From assembly GCA_029060585.1 (NCBI GenBank), contig JAIDTS010000508.1, positions 1-17,933 on the forward strand: DNA of 17,933 bases, given 5' to 3'. The number at the start of each line of letters is the position of its first letter. Positions within the stretch are counted from its first letter, which is position 1. The translations under genes and the position numbers were made by a program. Shown here piece after piece: positions 7,653 to 16,010 of the stretch. This DNA comes from Muribaculaceae bacterium (GTDB lineage: Bacteria; Bacteroidota; Bacteroidia; Bacteroidales; Muribaculaceae). A model generated the notes under the pieces. The model was given only the letters and a program-made list of their open reading frames with translations, ran no database searches and had not been told where the DNA came from.

Positions 7653-8648
7653 TCAGGGAACCTGAACCTTGTCGAGAATATTAGATATGATCTCGTCGGC
7701 AGAAATATTGTTGGCCTCAGCCTCATAGGTCAGACCTATGCGATGACGCATCACGTCGTGGCACACGGCGCGAACATCTTCCGGAATGACGTAGCCTCTT
7801 CCCTGAAGGAACGCATAGGCGCGAGAGGCGACTGCGAGCGATATCGAAGCACGCGGGGAAGCACCGTAGGCGATTATGCCTTCAAGATCCTTCAGGCCTG
7901 CAGCCTCAGGGTTTCGGGTAGCGAAGACTATGTCGACTATATAGTTCTCGATTTTCTCGTCGATGTAGATTTCTCTGACAAGCTTCTGAATCTCGAGGAC
8001 ATCCTGGGTAGACACGACTGCCCTCACAGCGTCAAGGGCTCCTTTTATATTCTGGCGGATGATCATTTTTTCCTCTTGCTTGGTAGGATATCCGATGATA
8101 ACCTTCAAGAGGAAACGGTCGGTCTGTGCCTCAGGAAGCGGATATGTTCCTTCCTGCTCTATTGGGTTCTGCGTAGCCATCACAAGGAACGGACGGTCAA
8201 GCGGGAAAGTCTGCTCGCCGATAGTCACCTGGCGTTCCTGCATGGCCTCAAGAAGCGCACTCTGTACCTTTGCCGGAGCACGGTTGATCTCGTCGGCGAG
8301 AACGAAATTCGCGAAAATCGGACCTTTCTTCACTTCAAACTGCTCTTTCTTGACGCTATAGATTAGAGTACCGATGACATCGGCGGGAAGAAGGTCTGGT
8401 GTGAACTGGATACGCGAGTATTTAGCATCCACAAGATTAGCGAGGGTCTTGATCGCGAGGGTCTTTGCAAGACCCGGAACACCTTCGAGCAGAACGTGTC
8501 CGTTGCAGAGGAGGGCAATCAGAAGGGAGTCAACAAGATGCTTCTGTCCGACTATACGCTGGTCCATGCCGTTGCGGATCATGCTTAGGAAATTGCTCTT
8601 AGCAGCGATGCGGTCGTTGAGCTCACGGATATTAACTGTCTGTTCCAT
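7653..8648 (-). CDS. moxR: MoxR family AAA+ ATPase
   Basis: First gene of the Bat operon, 331 aa. The frame can be extended to a TTG at 8670-8672, but the ATG at 8646-8648 gives the usual MoxR N-terminus and length. Walker A is GVPGLAKT at 56-63, Walker B VLADEIN at about 116-121, and the sensor/loop region is ATQNPIEQEGTYPLPEAQTDRF at about 158-179 (given here as ATQNPIE through TDRF). MoxR ATPases are cytoplasmic, act as chaperone-like remodelers and are typically encoded beside DUF58 and VWA genes, as here. The variant GLAKT in the P-loop is normal for the MoxR subfamily. A predicted promoter at 8739-8773 lies about 90 bp upstream. Confidence 0.95.
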   Translation of the reverse strand: MEQTVNIRELNDRIAAKSNFLSMIRNGMDQRIVGQKHLVDSLLIALLCNGHVLLEGVPGLAKTLAIKTLANLVDAKYSRIQFTPDLLPADVIGTLIYSVKKEQFEVKKGPIFANFVLADEINRAPAKVQSALLEAMQERQVTIGEQTFPLDRPFLVMATQNPIEQEGTYPLPEAQTDRFLLKVIIGYPTKQEEKMIIRQNIKGALDAVRAVVSTQDVLEIQKLVREIYIDEKIENYIVDIVFATRNPEAAGLKDLEGIIAYGASPRASISLAVASRAYAFLQGRGYVIPEDVRAVCHDVMRHRIGLTYEAEANNISADEIISNILDKVQVP

Positions 8649-8738
8649 AAGGGCTTCAGTTGATTTCAACAATTAAATTAAAAGGTTTAGCCATTGGCTA
8701 CCGTCTTGTAAGGGAGCCATGACGACAAAAATCATATG

Positions 8739-8773
8739 CAAAATTAACACTTTACTTTCGCATTGATTGCAAA
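8739..8773 (-). promoter_or_regulatory. Predicted Bacteroidota-type promoter of the Bat operon
   Basis: On the minus strand TAATTTTG (8739-8746) matches the -7 consensus TAnnTTTG exactly, and TTTG (8770-8773) matches the -33 box. The 23-bp spacing is slightly longer than usual. It sits in the 162-bp gap between thiL and moxR and predicts a 5' leader of roughly 85 bases before moxR. No other structure is evident in that gap. Confidence 0.6.
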
Positions 8774-8810
8774 ACTACTGTTAAATAATACAAATACTCG
8801 TTGCGATGCG

Positions 8811-9842
8811 TTAATCCTTCTTCGAAAAGGCATTCCAACCCTGAGCCTTCAGGGGAAATTCCTGACCGTCGCGCGAGATCATAGCGCAGCCGAGATCGGG
8901 CTCGGTGATGTAGCCGATCATCTTTACTCCCTTAATGTTCTCAATACGATCGTGGTCGGTCAGAGGCACAGTAAACAAGAGCTCGTAATCCTCTCCTCCG
9001 TTCATTGCAGCTGTAATCAGATTCATGTTGAGTTCCTCCGCCATCAGGGCAGTCTGGTAGTCGATCGGTATACGGTCTTCATACACCCTGCATCCTGTAT
9101 GTGAATTCTTACAAATGTGCAGAAGTTCCGATGACAGACCGTCGCTAACGTCCATCATGGAAGTTGGCCTGATACCTTCAGCACGGAGAGCTGCTATGAT
9201 ATCCTTTCTCGCCTCAGGCTTCAGCTGCCGCTCAAGGATATATTCCTTGCCTGAGAAATCAGGTGTAAAATCTTTACCGGCCTCTGCGCTTACACGATTC
9301 TCACGCTCGAGGAGCTGCAGCCCCATGAACGCCGCCCCGAGATCGCCTGAGACACAGATAAGATCAGTAGGTCTGGCACCGTCACGCCTGATCTCCTCTC
9401 CTTTTTCACAGTCGCCTATACAAGTGATACTGATCACGAGACCCGTCACTGAAGCAGAAGTGTCTCCACCCACAAGGTCAACTCCATACAACTCGCAAGC
9501 CGTGCGAATGCCTTCATATAGGGTATCAATATGCTCCACCGTAAACCGGCTCGAAATACCGAGAGAAACCGTAATCTGCCTCGGGGTGCCTCCCATCGCA
9601 TAGATATCACTGAAGTTGACAATTGCCGACTTATAGCCGAGATGCTTGAGCGGAACGTAACGAAGGTCGAAATGAATGCCTTCGAGCAAAAGGTCGGTAG
9701 TCACAAGAACATCCCTGTCGGCGAAATTCAGAATCGCCGCATCATCGCCGACGCCATAGACCGACGAGTCGTTTTTTAATGGAAAATCGGAAGTGAGCCG
9801 GTCGATAAGACCGAACTCACCCAAATCTGATATTTCTGCCAT
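8811..9842 (-). CDS. thiL: Thiamine-phosphate kinase ThiL
   Basis: ThiL phosphorylates thiamine monophosphate to thiamine diphosphate with ATP, the last step of cofactor synthesis, in the cytoplasm. The 343-aa product is of normal size. It shows GDDAA at 32-36, TTDLLLEGIHF at 48-58, SDIYAMGG at 78-85, GGDTSAS at 125-131, DVSDGLSSEL and NGGEDYELLF, all typical of ThiL and of the wider PurM-like ATP-grasping fold. The ATG at 9840-9842 starts with the usual MAEISDLGEFGLIDRL. It follows punA after 35 bp. No other thi gene or TPP riboswitch is seen in the window. Confidence 0.95.
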   Translation of the reverse strand: MAEISDLGEFGLIDRLTSDFPLKNDSSVYGVGDDAAILNFADRDVLVTTDLLLEGIHFDLRYVPLKHLGYKSAIVNFSDIYAMGGTPRQITVSLGISSRFTVEHIDTLYEGIRTACELYGVDLVGGDTSASVTGLVISITCIGDCEKGEEIRRDGARPTDLICVSGDLGAAFMGLQLLERENRVSAEAGKDFTPDFSGKEYILERQLKPEARKDIIAALRAEGIRPTSMMDVSDGLSSELLHICKNSHTGCRVYEDRIPIDYQTALMAEELNMNLITAAMNGGEDYELLFTVPLTDHDRIENIKGVKMIGYITEPDLGCAMISRDGQEFPLKAQGWNAFSKKD

Positions 9843-9877
9843 AGCATTAAATTGGTTTTTCGTTGTGCGTTGGACGA

Positions 9878-10702
9878 TTAAAGTTTGCGAAGCATTTCGG
9901 TGATGAGCTTCACCATAACGGGGGATGCTGTCTCAGCCGCTTGTTGCACCTCTTCATGAGTGGGGACATAATCTATATCCTTTCCTCCGAGATCGGTGAT
10001 AACTGACAGACCGAACACATCTATACCGGCATGATTTGCTACAATAACCTCAGGGACGGTAGACATACCGACAGCGTCACCGCCGATGATACGGAAATAC
10101 TCATACTCAGCCGGAGTCTCGAAAGTCGGACCGGGAGTGCCGACATAGACTCCGTGCATGAGGCGCAGACCTTCTGCATCAGCGATTTCATCTGCGTATT
10201 TCACTAAATATTTCTTATAAGCTTCTGTCATCGCCGGGAACCTTGTGCCGAGTTCGTCATAGTTCTTGCCTCTCAGGGGATTTTCGGGGAAAAGATTGAT
10301 ATGGTCTGTGATGATCATCACATCTCCTACACGGAACTCCTTATTCATTCCTCCTGCGGCGTTGCTGACGAATAGAGTCTTGACGCCGAGTGCCTTCATC
10401 ACACGAATCGGGAAAGTCACCTGTTTCATGTCGTAGCCCTCATAATAATGGAATCGACCCTTCATAGCCATAATATACTTACCGCCGAGAGTGCCAAATA
10501 TAAGTTTGCCAGCGTGTCCGGCAACTGTCGAGACAGGGAAATTGGGAATGTCATGATAGTCAATCTCCGAAATTATGTCCATCCTGTCGGCCAGATTGCC
10601 AAGTCCTGATCCGAGAATGACGGCGGTATCTGGCATTTCAGACACTTTAGAGCGAATAAAGGAAGCGGTCTCCTTTATCTTTTCGAGCATAGTTTTTTCC
10701 AT
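9878..10702 (-). CDS. punA: Purine nucleoside phosphorylase (trimeric type)
   Basis: Cytoplasmic enzyme that splits purine nucleosides with phosphate into base and ribose 1-phosphate for salvage. The 274-aa length fits the trimeric (type I) family. Visible motifs are GSGLG at 31-35 (phosphate), GRFHYYEGY at 82-90, SNAAGGMN at 113-120, FETPAE at 194-199 including the base-binding Glu195, and GMSTVPEV at 212-219. The position that is Asn243 in the human enzyme (ITN) is Asp237 here (ITD), discussed as a finding. An alternative start is Met5. The gene lies 64 bp after lpxK and 35 bp before thiL. The gap to lpxK holds an ACGTTTTGCGTGC word related to other spacers. Confidence 0.93.
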   Translation of the reverse strand: MEKTMLEKIKETASFIRSKVSEMPDTAVILGSGLGNLADRMDIISEIDYHDIPNFPVSTVAGHAGKLIFGTLGGKYIMAMKGRFHYYEGYDMKQVTFPIRVMKALGVKTLFVSNAAGGMNKEFRVGDVMIITDHINLFPENPLRGKNYDELGTRFPAMTEAYKKYLVKYADEIADAEGLRLMHGVYVGTPGPTFETPAEYEYFRIIGGDAVGMSTVPEVIVANHAGIDVFGLSVITDLGGKDIDYVPTHEEVQQAAETASPVMVKLITEMLRKL

Positions 10703-10766
10703 CGTATTTGATTTTGCTTTTTACGTTTTGCGTGCATATGATAAACGCGGGAATCGCGCCTATTGT

Positions 10767-11849
10767 TTATCTTCCTATGGCCTGAAGCAGGTCTGGCACG
10801 AAGTCGTAGCCGAAGTTTGTCTCCAACATCCTTACACCGATAGGGATATAGAATATATACGGACGAATCTCAACTGGAAAATAAGGATTGTGGCTTATTC
10901 TCACCGCATCCTTCTCCGTAGTTATTATGAACTTACGTACTCCGGTTAGACTGTCGAATTTTGCATGAATTTCATGAAGATCCGACTTCTTGAAATCGTG
11001 GTGGTCGGGAAAATGAAGCACCTTCTTCTTGAATGGGAACGATCTGAAATGATTGACGAAGGGGCGCGGATTCGCCACTCCCGTCAGAAGAATCACAGAA
11101 TCCTGATCAGAAATATCGGCAAGCTTTACACGTTCCGCACAGTCGTCGGGAAATACAGGTATCAGGCCGCCATAGTCAAAAGTGGAGAAATACAGCTTCT
11201 GATATGGAAGGAGCTCAAGATGCTTTGAGACAAGACGCATGTCGAGCGCGGATATGTCTGAGGGGCATTTTGTAGTAATCACCATATCGGCCCGGTATCT
11301 CGCCTCGCTGCTTTCGCGCATCCTTCCAAGCGGCAGAATATCGTCGGAATAGACAGGACGGGAATAATCCATCAGCATAATGTTGAGCTTAGGCTTGATA
11401 TATCTGTGCTGAAAAGAATCGTCGAGTACTATCAAGTCGAGCTTAGGATATTTTCTAATGAGTTCCCTCACTCCCTTCACCCTGCTCTCGCAGACCGCCA
11501 CCTTGACAGTACCGCCGAATTTCTCGTAGATCTGCAAAGGCTCATCACCGATATCTCCGGGAGTACTTTTCGACGACGCCACAATAAATCCGCGGGTCTT
11601 GCGCTTATACCCCCGGCTGAGAACCGCAATGTTTCTTCTATACCTCAGGCATTCAAGAATATATTCCACATGGGGTGTCTTTCCAGTGCCTCCGACCGTA
11701 ATGTTACCCACGCCTACGACAGGGATAGAGAAGGAAGTCTCCTTCAGTATTCCCCAGTCGAAGAGTTTGTTGCGTACGTAGACCCCAAAGCCGTAAAGCC
11801 AGGAGAAAGGAGTCAGCACATATTTCATAAATCCATCGATCTTAGCCAT
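10767..11849 (-). CDS. lpxK: Tetraacyldisaccharide 4'-kinase LpxK
   Basis: LpxK phosphorylates the 4' position of the tetraacyldisaccharide lipid A precursor at the inner membrane. The P-loop is GNITVGGTGKTP at about 48-59, followed by SRGYKR and a conserved LDDSFQHR motif carrying the catalytic-region aspartates. The N-terminal hydrophobic helix (about residues 9-26) is the usual membrane-associated segment. I chose ATG 11847-11849 (360 aa). The open frame extends to a TTG at 11870 that overlaps the sppA stop, and another ATG at 11826-11828 (MKYVLTPFSWLYG) is also possible. The gene begins 17 bp after sppA and is probably cotranscribed. Its presence implies a lipid A outer membrane. Confidence 0.94.
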   Translation of the reverse strand: MAKIDGFMKYVLTPFSWLYGFGVYVRNKLFDWGILKETSFSIPVVGVGNITVGGTGKTPHVEYILECLRYRRNIAVLSRGYKRKTRGFIVASSKSTPGDIGDEPLQIYEKFGGTVKVAVCESRVKGVRELIRKYPKLDLIVLDDSFQHRYIKPKLNIMLMDYSRPVYSDDILPLGRMRESSEARYRADMVITTKCPSDISALDMRLVSKHLELLPYQKLYFSTFDYGGLIPVFPDDCAERVKLADISDQDSVILLTGVANPRPFVNHFRSFPFKKKVLHFPDHHDFKKSDLHEIHAKFDSLTGVRKFIITTEKDAVRISHNPYFPVEIRPYIFYIPIGVRMLETNFGYDFVPDLLQAIGR

Positions 11850-11866
11850 AGGAAAGACGGTATTGA

Positions 11867-13663
11867 TCAATTAAACCTAATATAGAGCGGTGTCATTCTC
11901 GCCTGCCATGGAGCGCGGCGCAACAGGCGCGCGGACTCGCGAATAAGCATAGACTCCGGACGCTCGCCTGAAATCCTCGAGATTTCCTGACCGAGCTGAT
12001 CGAATCCCTGAGCTCTGAGCAAATCAAGGAAGTCAGGTTTGTATTTGGGATATACAGCCACTCCGTATTTCCCTTCTGCAAGACCTGCCTCTGAAGCGGC
12101 ATACGCGACGGCGTCGTCGAGTGAGCCAAGCTTATCGACAAGCTTTAGACTCAGAGCCTGCGCGGCGTCATAGACACGGCCTTCGGCAATCTGACGGACT
12201 CTCTCTTCCTTCAACTTCCTTCCTTTAGCCACACGCTTCACAAACCTTGAGTATCCATCGTTGATGTAAGTCTGAAGCACATCAAGCTGCTCCTGGGTGG
12301 GGTCGTAGAAAAGGGAAATATCCTTACCCGGATTAGTGCTCACCGTCTGGGGTGTGATTCCAAGCTTCTTCACAAGCCCCTCAGCCGAGGGGAAGAGCCC
12401 GAAAATGCCTATTGATCCCGTTATGGTCAGGGGATCAGCGAAAATACGGTCGGCGGTGCACGAGATCCAATATCCGCCGGATGCAGCGTAATCTCCCATA
12501 GAGACTATGAAAGGCTTTCCCTTCGACTTAAAATAATCGAGAGCCTCTCCTATCTGCTCACTGCCAAAGACTGAGCCACCCGGAGAGTTGACTCGCAACA
12601 CGAGCGCCTTAACCTCATCATCTTCCGCGAGAGACGTAATCTGGGGAACGAGTCTGTAGCAGTCGATTCCACTCTTTGAATTCTCCTGTATCTCACCGGT
12701 AGCATAAAGCACGGCCACCCGGTTCTTCTTTCCGTAGGCCTTACCCCACCCGGAGTTTTCAGAAAGGGTCTCCGGAGTATAATAGTCCACGTCCTCGCCG
12801 TCCTTGCCAACCAGACGCCCCACGATGTCGTCGATCTGGCGTTCATAGACCAGACGGTCTACAAATCCCTGTCTGAGCACTTCCTGAGAAGTCTGGAAAG
12901 ATATGAACTCATTGGCAGCTTTATTGAGGGAGCCTGCCTTCAGGGATTTTCGCCCCTCGGCTACAGCCTTTCCGATATAGCTCCACATATTGCCATAAAG
13001 CGTATCAAGCTGGGCACGGGCCGGAGCACTCATCTCGTTGGATATGTAAGGTTCGGCAGCCGACTTGAAAGTGCCGACCTTTACAAGGGTCATCTTGACA
13101 CCGATCTTGTCGAGTAAATCCTTATAGAAAAGAGTAGTTCCTCCAAGCCCTGAGATGGCCAAGGATCCTCCGGGATTGAGGAAGAGGCTGTCGGCCTGGG
13201 CTGCGACGAAATAGTCGCCCATCGTCATAGCGTCGGCGTAAGCGTAAACTTTCTTTCCGCTTTTCTTAAAGTCTGCCACTGCCATGCGGATAGCATTGAG
13301 AGTCGCCGGAGAAGCTGAAGGATGTCCACATTTAATATACATCGCCTTTATTTTGTCTGAGTCCTTGCCTTCACGAATACCGTCGATGAGAACGTTGAGC
13401 GCTGTGGGAGAATCCACACCGTCGCCCATCGCAAGAGACATGAAATCGATCTGGCCGGCTTCAGGAGTCTCTATGATAGTGCCTGAGAGGTCGAGCAGAA
13501 GCACGGCGTCTGAGTTGACCTTTGAAGCTTTGCTATCCTCGTCACTGTTGAGGCGTACAGCCACCCCTACAGCCACAATAACCGCAACTACACAGAAGAG
13601 CACCATGGCAATCCAAGCGCCCATGAACGAGGAAAGAAGGTTGAGAAAAAATTTCTTTAACAT
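11867..13663 (-). CDS. sppA: Signal peptide peptidase SppA, 67K (double-domain) type
   Basis: Membrane-anchored serine protease of family S49 that degrades cleaved signal peptides and other membrane-associated peptides. At 598 aa it is the long form with two tandem S49 domains. An N-terminal membrane helix lies at about 14-37. The catalytic lysine is Lys200 in VGTFKSAAEPY in the first domain, and the nucleophile Ser395 in GDYAASGGYW in the second, matching the Lys/Ser dyad split between domains in E. coli SppA. NSPGGSVFGSEQI at 359-371 is the oxyanion region. The ATG at 13661-13663 follows a 42-bp spacer of ATGCAT/TTCAT words next to the palindromic element. Confidence 0.95.
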   Translation of the reverse strand: MLKKFFLNLLSSFMGAWIAMVLFCVVAVIVAVGVAVRLNSDEDSKASKVNSDAVLLLDLSGTIIETPEAGQIDFMSLAMGDGVDSPTALNVLIDGIREGKDSDKIKAMYIKCGHPSASPATLNAIRMAVADFKKSGKKVYAYADAMTMGDYFVAAQADSLFLNPGGSLAISGLGGTTLFYKDLLDKIGVKMTLVKVGTFKSAAEPYISNEMSAPARAQLDTLYGNMWSYIGKAVAEGRKSLKAGSLNKAANEFISFQTSQEVLRQGFVDRLVYERQIDDIVGRLVGKDGEDVDYYTPETLSENSGWGKAYGKKNRVAVLYATGEIQENSKSGIDCYRLVPQITSLAEDDEVKALVLRVNSPGGSVFGSEQIGEALDYFKSKGKPFIVSMGDYAASGGYWISCTADRIFADPLTITGSIGIFGLFPSAEGLVKKLGITPQTVSTNPGKDISLFYDPTQEQLDVLQTYINDGYSRFVKRVAKGRKLKEERVRQIAEGRVYDAAQALSLKLVDKLGSLDDAVAYAASEAGLAEGKYGVAVYPKYKPDFLDLLRAQGFDQLGQEISRISGERPESMLIRESARLLRRAPWQARMTPLYIRFN

Positions 13664-13705
13664 AGTCTATTCAATGCATAATTCATAATGCACAGTGCAT
13701 AATAA
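13664..13705. repeat. sppA leader spacer of ATGCAT/TTCAT words with a palindrome
   Basis: The 42 bp between the sppA start and the element consist of repeated words such as ATGCATAATTCATAATGCA and GTGCATAATA. Positions 13688-13700 form a perfect 13-base palindrome (ATGCAC, central A, GTGCAT). No Shine-Dalgarno sequence is visible. It resembles the low-complexity spacers elsewhere in the window in style, though the words differ. Confidence 0.65.
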
Positions 13706-13902
13706 TAAGTAGCTGTTCAAATTAAAACGAAACAAAAATCGCCCCTGAAAGTAGATGATCTCGCATATTATCCACTTGCCGATTCCGGTCGCTTCGGCAT
13801 TGTCGCTCGGTCACGATGCCCGCATCGCTCCCTCACTCCGCAGCCAAATCGCCTCGAAATCGCCGGCGCGGATAATATACGTTTAATTTGACCAGCTACT
13901 TA
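13706..13902. repeat. 197-bp palindromic element with terminal inverted repeats
   Basis: The left end TAAGTAGCTGTTCAAATTAA (from 13706) and the reverse complement of the right end, TAAGTAGCTGGTCAAATTAA (to 13902), differ at one base, giving imperfect inverted repeats of about 22 bp. A second inverted pair lies inside: ATATTATCC at 13765-13773 and GGATAATAT at 13870-13878. A central hairpin is at 13814-13827. Positions 13792-13902 recur at 1-111 with one mismatch. No transposase or other gene is present. The element fills most of the 270-bp gap between sppA and glmM and starts 31 bp beyond the glmM stop. It could be a MITE-like nonautonomous element, a REP/BIME-like repeat or a structured 3' region. 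Confidence 0.85.
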
Positions 13903-13933
13903 CTCATAAATCCATATAAAACCTTCTCCGCGA

Positions 13934-15316
13934 TCAAAGCGAAGCGATGACAGCCTTTATCTCCTCTGCCAGCTGCTGGGCCTTTTCCATCGTCTCTGCC
14001 TCGCTGTAGATACGGATGATAGGTTCGGTATTTGACTTACGCAGATGAACCCACGACTCAGGGAAGTCGATCTTAACGCCATCGATATCCGTAATGTCGC
14101 AACCGGCAAACTTCTGTTTCACAGCGAGAAGAATTGCGTCAACATCGATATCGGGAGTCAGCTGAATCTTATTCTTAGCAATCTGATAGGGAGGATATGT
14201 CTTCTTGAGCTCGCTTACAGTCTTGCCAGTCTTCGCAAGCAAAGTAAGGAAAATCGCCACTCCTACGAGGGCGTCGCGCCCATAGTGGAGCTCCGGATAT
14301 ATCACACCGCCGTTGCCTTCACCGCCGATCACCGCTCCGGTTTCCTTCATCTTGGCCACCACGTTGACCTCTCCTACTGCAGCGGCATTGTATTCGCATC
14401 CATGACGATGGGTCACATCGCGCAGAGCGCGCGAACTGCTGAGATTACTAACCGTAGATCCGGGAGTATGAGAAAGGATATAGTCTGCTACGGCCACGAG
14501 AGTGTACTCCTCGACAAACATCTCGCCGTTTTCCATGACAATCGCCAGACGGTCGACGTCCGGATCGACCACGAATCCCACGTCGGCACGTCCTTCCTTC
14601 ATGAGCCCGGCTATCTGAGTGAGGTTTTCGGGAATCGGTTCAGGAGTATGCGCGAAGTGTCCGTTGGCCTCACAGTTAAGTTCCACCACCTCTTTGACAC
14701 CGAGAGCCCGGAGCAGGCGAGGAATAACAATACCCCCGACAGAGTTCACCGCATCTACGGCCACCGTAAATCCGGCATTACGAATTGCCTCCACGTCAAC
14801 AACAGGAAGAGCCTTGACCATCTCGATATGACGCTCTCCCCATGTGTCATTAACATATTCGGAGCCAAGCCACATGACATCCGCGAAGGTGAAGTCTTCC
14901 GCCTCCGCTATCCTTATCACCTCCTTACCGGCCTCGTCTGTAAGGAACTCTCCATTGCTGTCGAGCAGTTTGAGGGCGTTCCACTGAATGGGATTGTGAC
15001 TGGCAGTGAGAATCACTCCGCCATCTGCCTTCTCTCCCGTCACAGCTATCTCGGTGGTAGGAGTAGTAGCGAGGCCAATATTTATTACATCGAAGCCCAT
15101 TGCCATCAATGTGCCGACAACAAGATGCGACACCATCTGACCCGAGATGCGGGCGTCACGGCCGACTACGATACGGCCGGCGCGGCCTCCGTTGACATTC
15201 TTTATATACTGTGCGTAAGCAGCCGTAAACCTAACGATATCCACACCGCCGAGGCCTTCTCCGCTACGTCCGCCAATAGTACCACGGATACCGGAGATCG
15301 ATTTTATCAGACTCAT
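13934..15316 (-). CDS. glmM: Phosphoglucosamine mutase GlmM
   Basis: Alpha-D-phosphohexomutase of 460 aa that most likely converts glucosamine 6-phosphate to glucosamine 1-phosphate for UDP-GlcNAc, hence peptidoglycan and lipid A. The phosphoserine loop is LTASHNP with Ser106; the Mg site is DPDVDR at 251-256; the sugar-specificity loop is GGEGNGG at 331-337; the phosphate-binding tail is RKSNTEPIIRI at 426-436. The variant DPDVDR in place of DGDxDR keeps the three metal aspartates. The GEGNGG loop fits GlmM or bacterial phosphomannomutase relatives, so substrate choice is by family and context. It starts 50 bp after the lipoprotein gene. Confidence 0.87.
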   Translation of the reverse strand: MSLIKSISGIRGTIGGRSGEGLGGVDIVRFTAAYAQYIKNVNGGRAGRIVVGRDARISGQMVSHLVVGTLMAMGFDVINIGLATTPTTEIAVTGEKADGGVILTASHNPIQWNALKLLDSNGEFLTDEAGKEVIRIAEAEDFTFADVMWLGSEYVNDTWGERHIEMVKALPVVDVEAIRNAGFTVAVDAVNSVGGIVIPRLLRALGVKEVVELNCEANGHFAHTPEPIPENLTQIAGLMKEGRADVGFVVDPDVDRLAIVMENGEMFVEEYTLVAVADYILSHTPGSTVSNLSSSRALRDVTHRHGCEYNAAAVGEVNVVAKMKETGAVIGGEGNGGVIYPELHYGRDALVGVAIFLTLLAKTGKTVSELKKTYPPYQIAKNKIQLTPDIDVDAILLAVKQKFAGCDITDIDGVKIDFPESWVHLRKSNTEPIIRIYSEAETMEKAQQLAEEIKAVIASL

Positions 15317-15366
15317 AGTTGTATAGTTGTTGAGTAATGTGTATAGGGATTGGTCATAGTGTTATA

Positions 15367-15960
15367 TCAGTATTCCGCTTTGAAATAACGTACATTCACC
15401 TTATAGGGAACGCAGGTTGTGTTTTCAGAGGCAAAGCCATAATATGACTTCAAGAGAATATTGACTTCCGAATCATAACCCAGATAGCTTACCGGAATCT
15501 GCATTCCGGAACCATATGTGGAAGAAGAAATTACACTATAATTGTGGAATATGAAGTATGTATCCCTTATAGGAGTAAGCATATTTTCCTGATTTCCGTC
15601 TTCGCTTGCGATATTGAGAGAATTGCTGGTGTACATGGTCTCCACGTTCCAGCGCGTGTAGGTGAAATAGACCTGATCCCCTGTAGCCGGAATATCGCGG
15701 AGTTTCTTGTCATTGCACTTCAGCACCTGCATATAGACGTAACCGTCGTCGTCCATCTTGTAGTAAGGAGCATCGGGACCGGTCAGAAAAACACTGTCTG
15801 ACGGAATCTCATTGCAGACCTTTTCCTGAGCGAGAAACCAGTTGCTTGCCTTCTGCTCTTTCTTAAGAAGGTCGGAATAACTCTGGGTCTTGCTGCATGA
15901 AGCGAGAAAAAGGGTCATTACCAGAGCTGCCGCGAAAGAAATTTTTAATCGTATGTTCAT
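15367..15960 (-). CDS. DUF4827-like lipoprotein
   Basis: Predicted lipoprotein of 197 aa. Signal peptide with lipobox LASC, so Cys22 would be lipidated; Ser-Lys follow the cysteine. The mature part has a short helical stretch (SYSDLLKKEQKASNWFLAQE) and then a Tyr-rich, probably beta-rich domain ending in RYFKAEY. This sequence and its place between a DHH phosphoesterase and glmM match my recollection of the Bacteroidota DUF4827 family, which has no settled function. No catalytic residues are recognisable. Spacers of 50 bp on both sides suggest cotranscription with both neighbours. Confidence 0.8.
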   Translation of the reverse strand: MNIRLKISFAAALVMTLFLASCSKTQSYSDLLKKEQKASNWFLAQEKVCNEIPSDSVFLTGPDAPYYKMDDDGYVYMQVLKCNDKKLRDIPATGDQVYFTYTRWNVETMYTSNSLNIASEDGNQENMLTPIRDTYFIFHNYSVISSSTYGSGMQIPVSYLGYDSEVNILLKSYYGFASENTTCVPYKVNVRYFKAEY

Positions 15961-16010
15961 AATATCATTTTATACAGTCTTAAAATGTCGATTCAAATAC
16001 ACTCATATAA

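Noticed and set aside
7006..8366. Two long plus-strand open frames (219 and 252 codons) opposite the DUF58 gene and moxR
   Set aside because: Both overlap well-supported genes on the minus strand, and their translations of spacer repeats (CVLRIAYC-like) show no domain.
8649..8672. TTG start extending moxR by 8 codons
   Set aside because: An ATG at 8648 gives the expected MoxR N-terminus; the upstream residues look like leader sequence.
10746..10758. CGCG-GGAAT-CGCG inverted repeat between lpxK and punA as a terminator
   Set aside because: A 4-bp stem with no following T tract and genes on both sides in the same direction; it does not qualify as an intrinsic terminator.
13722..13814. A short minus-strand open frame (about 30 codons from a GTG) inside the palindromic element
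   Set aside because: It is short, has no initiation signal, and is best explained by the repeat itself; coding conservation would need copies with synonymous changes, which cannot be judged here.
14045..15337. A 430-codon open frame on the plus strand opposite glmM
   Set aside because: It mirrors glmM almost end to end, its translation resembles no family I recognise, and glmM on the other strand has all catalytic motifs. It is a codon-usage shadow.
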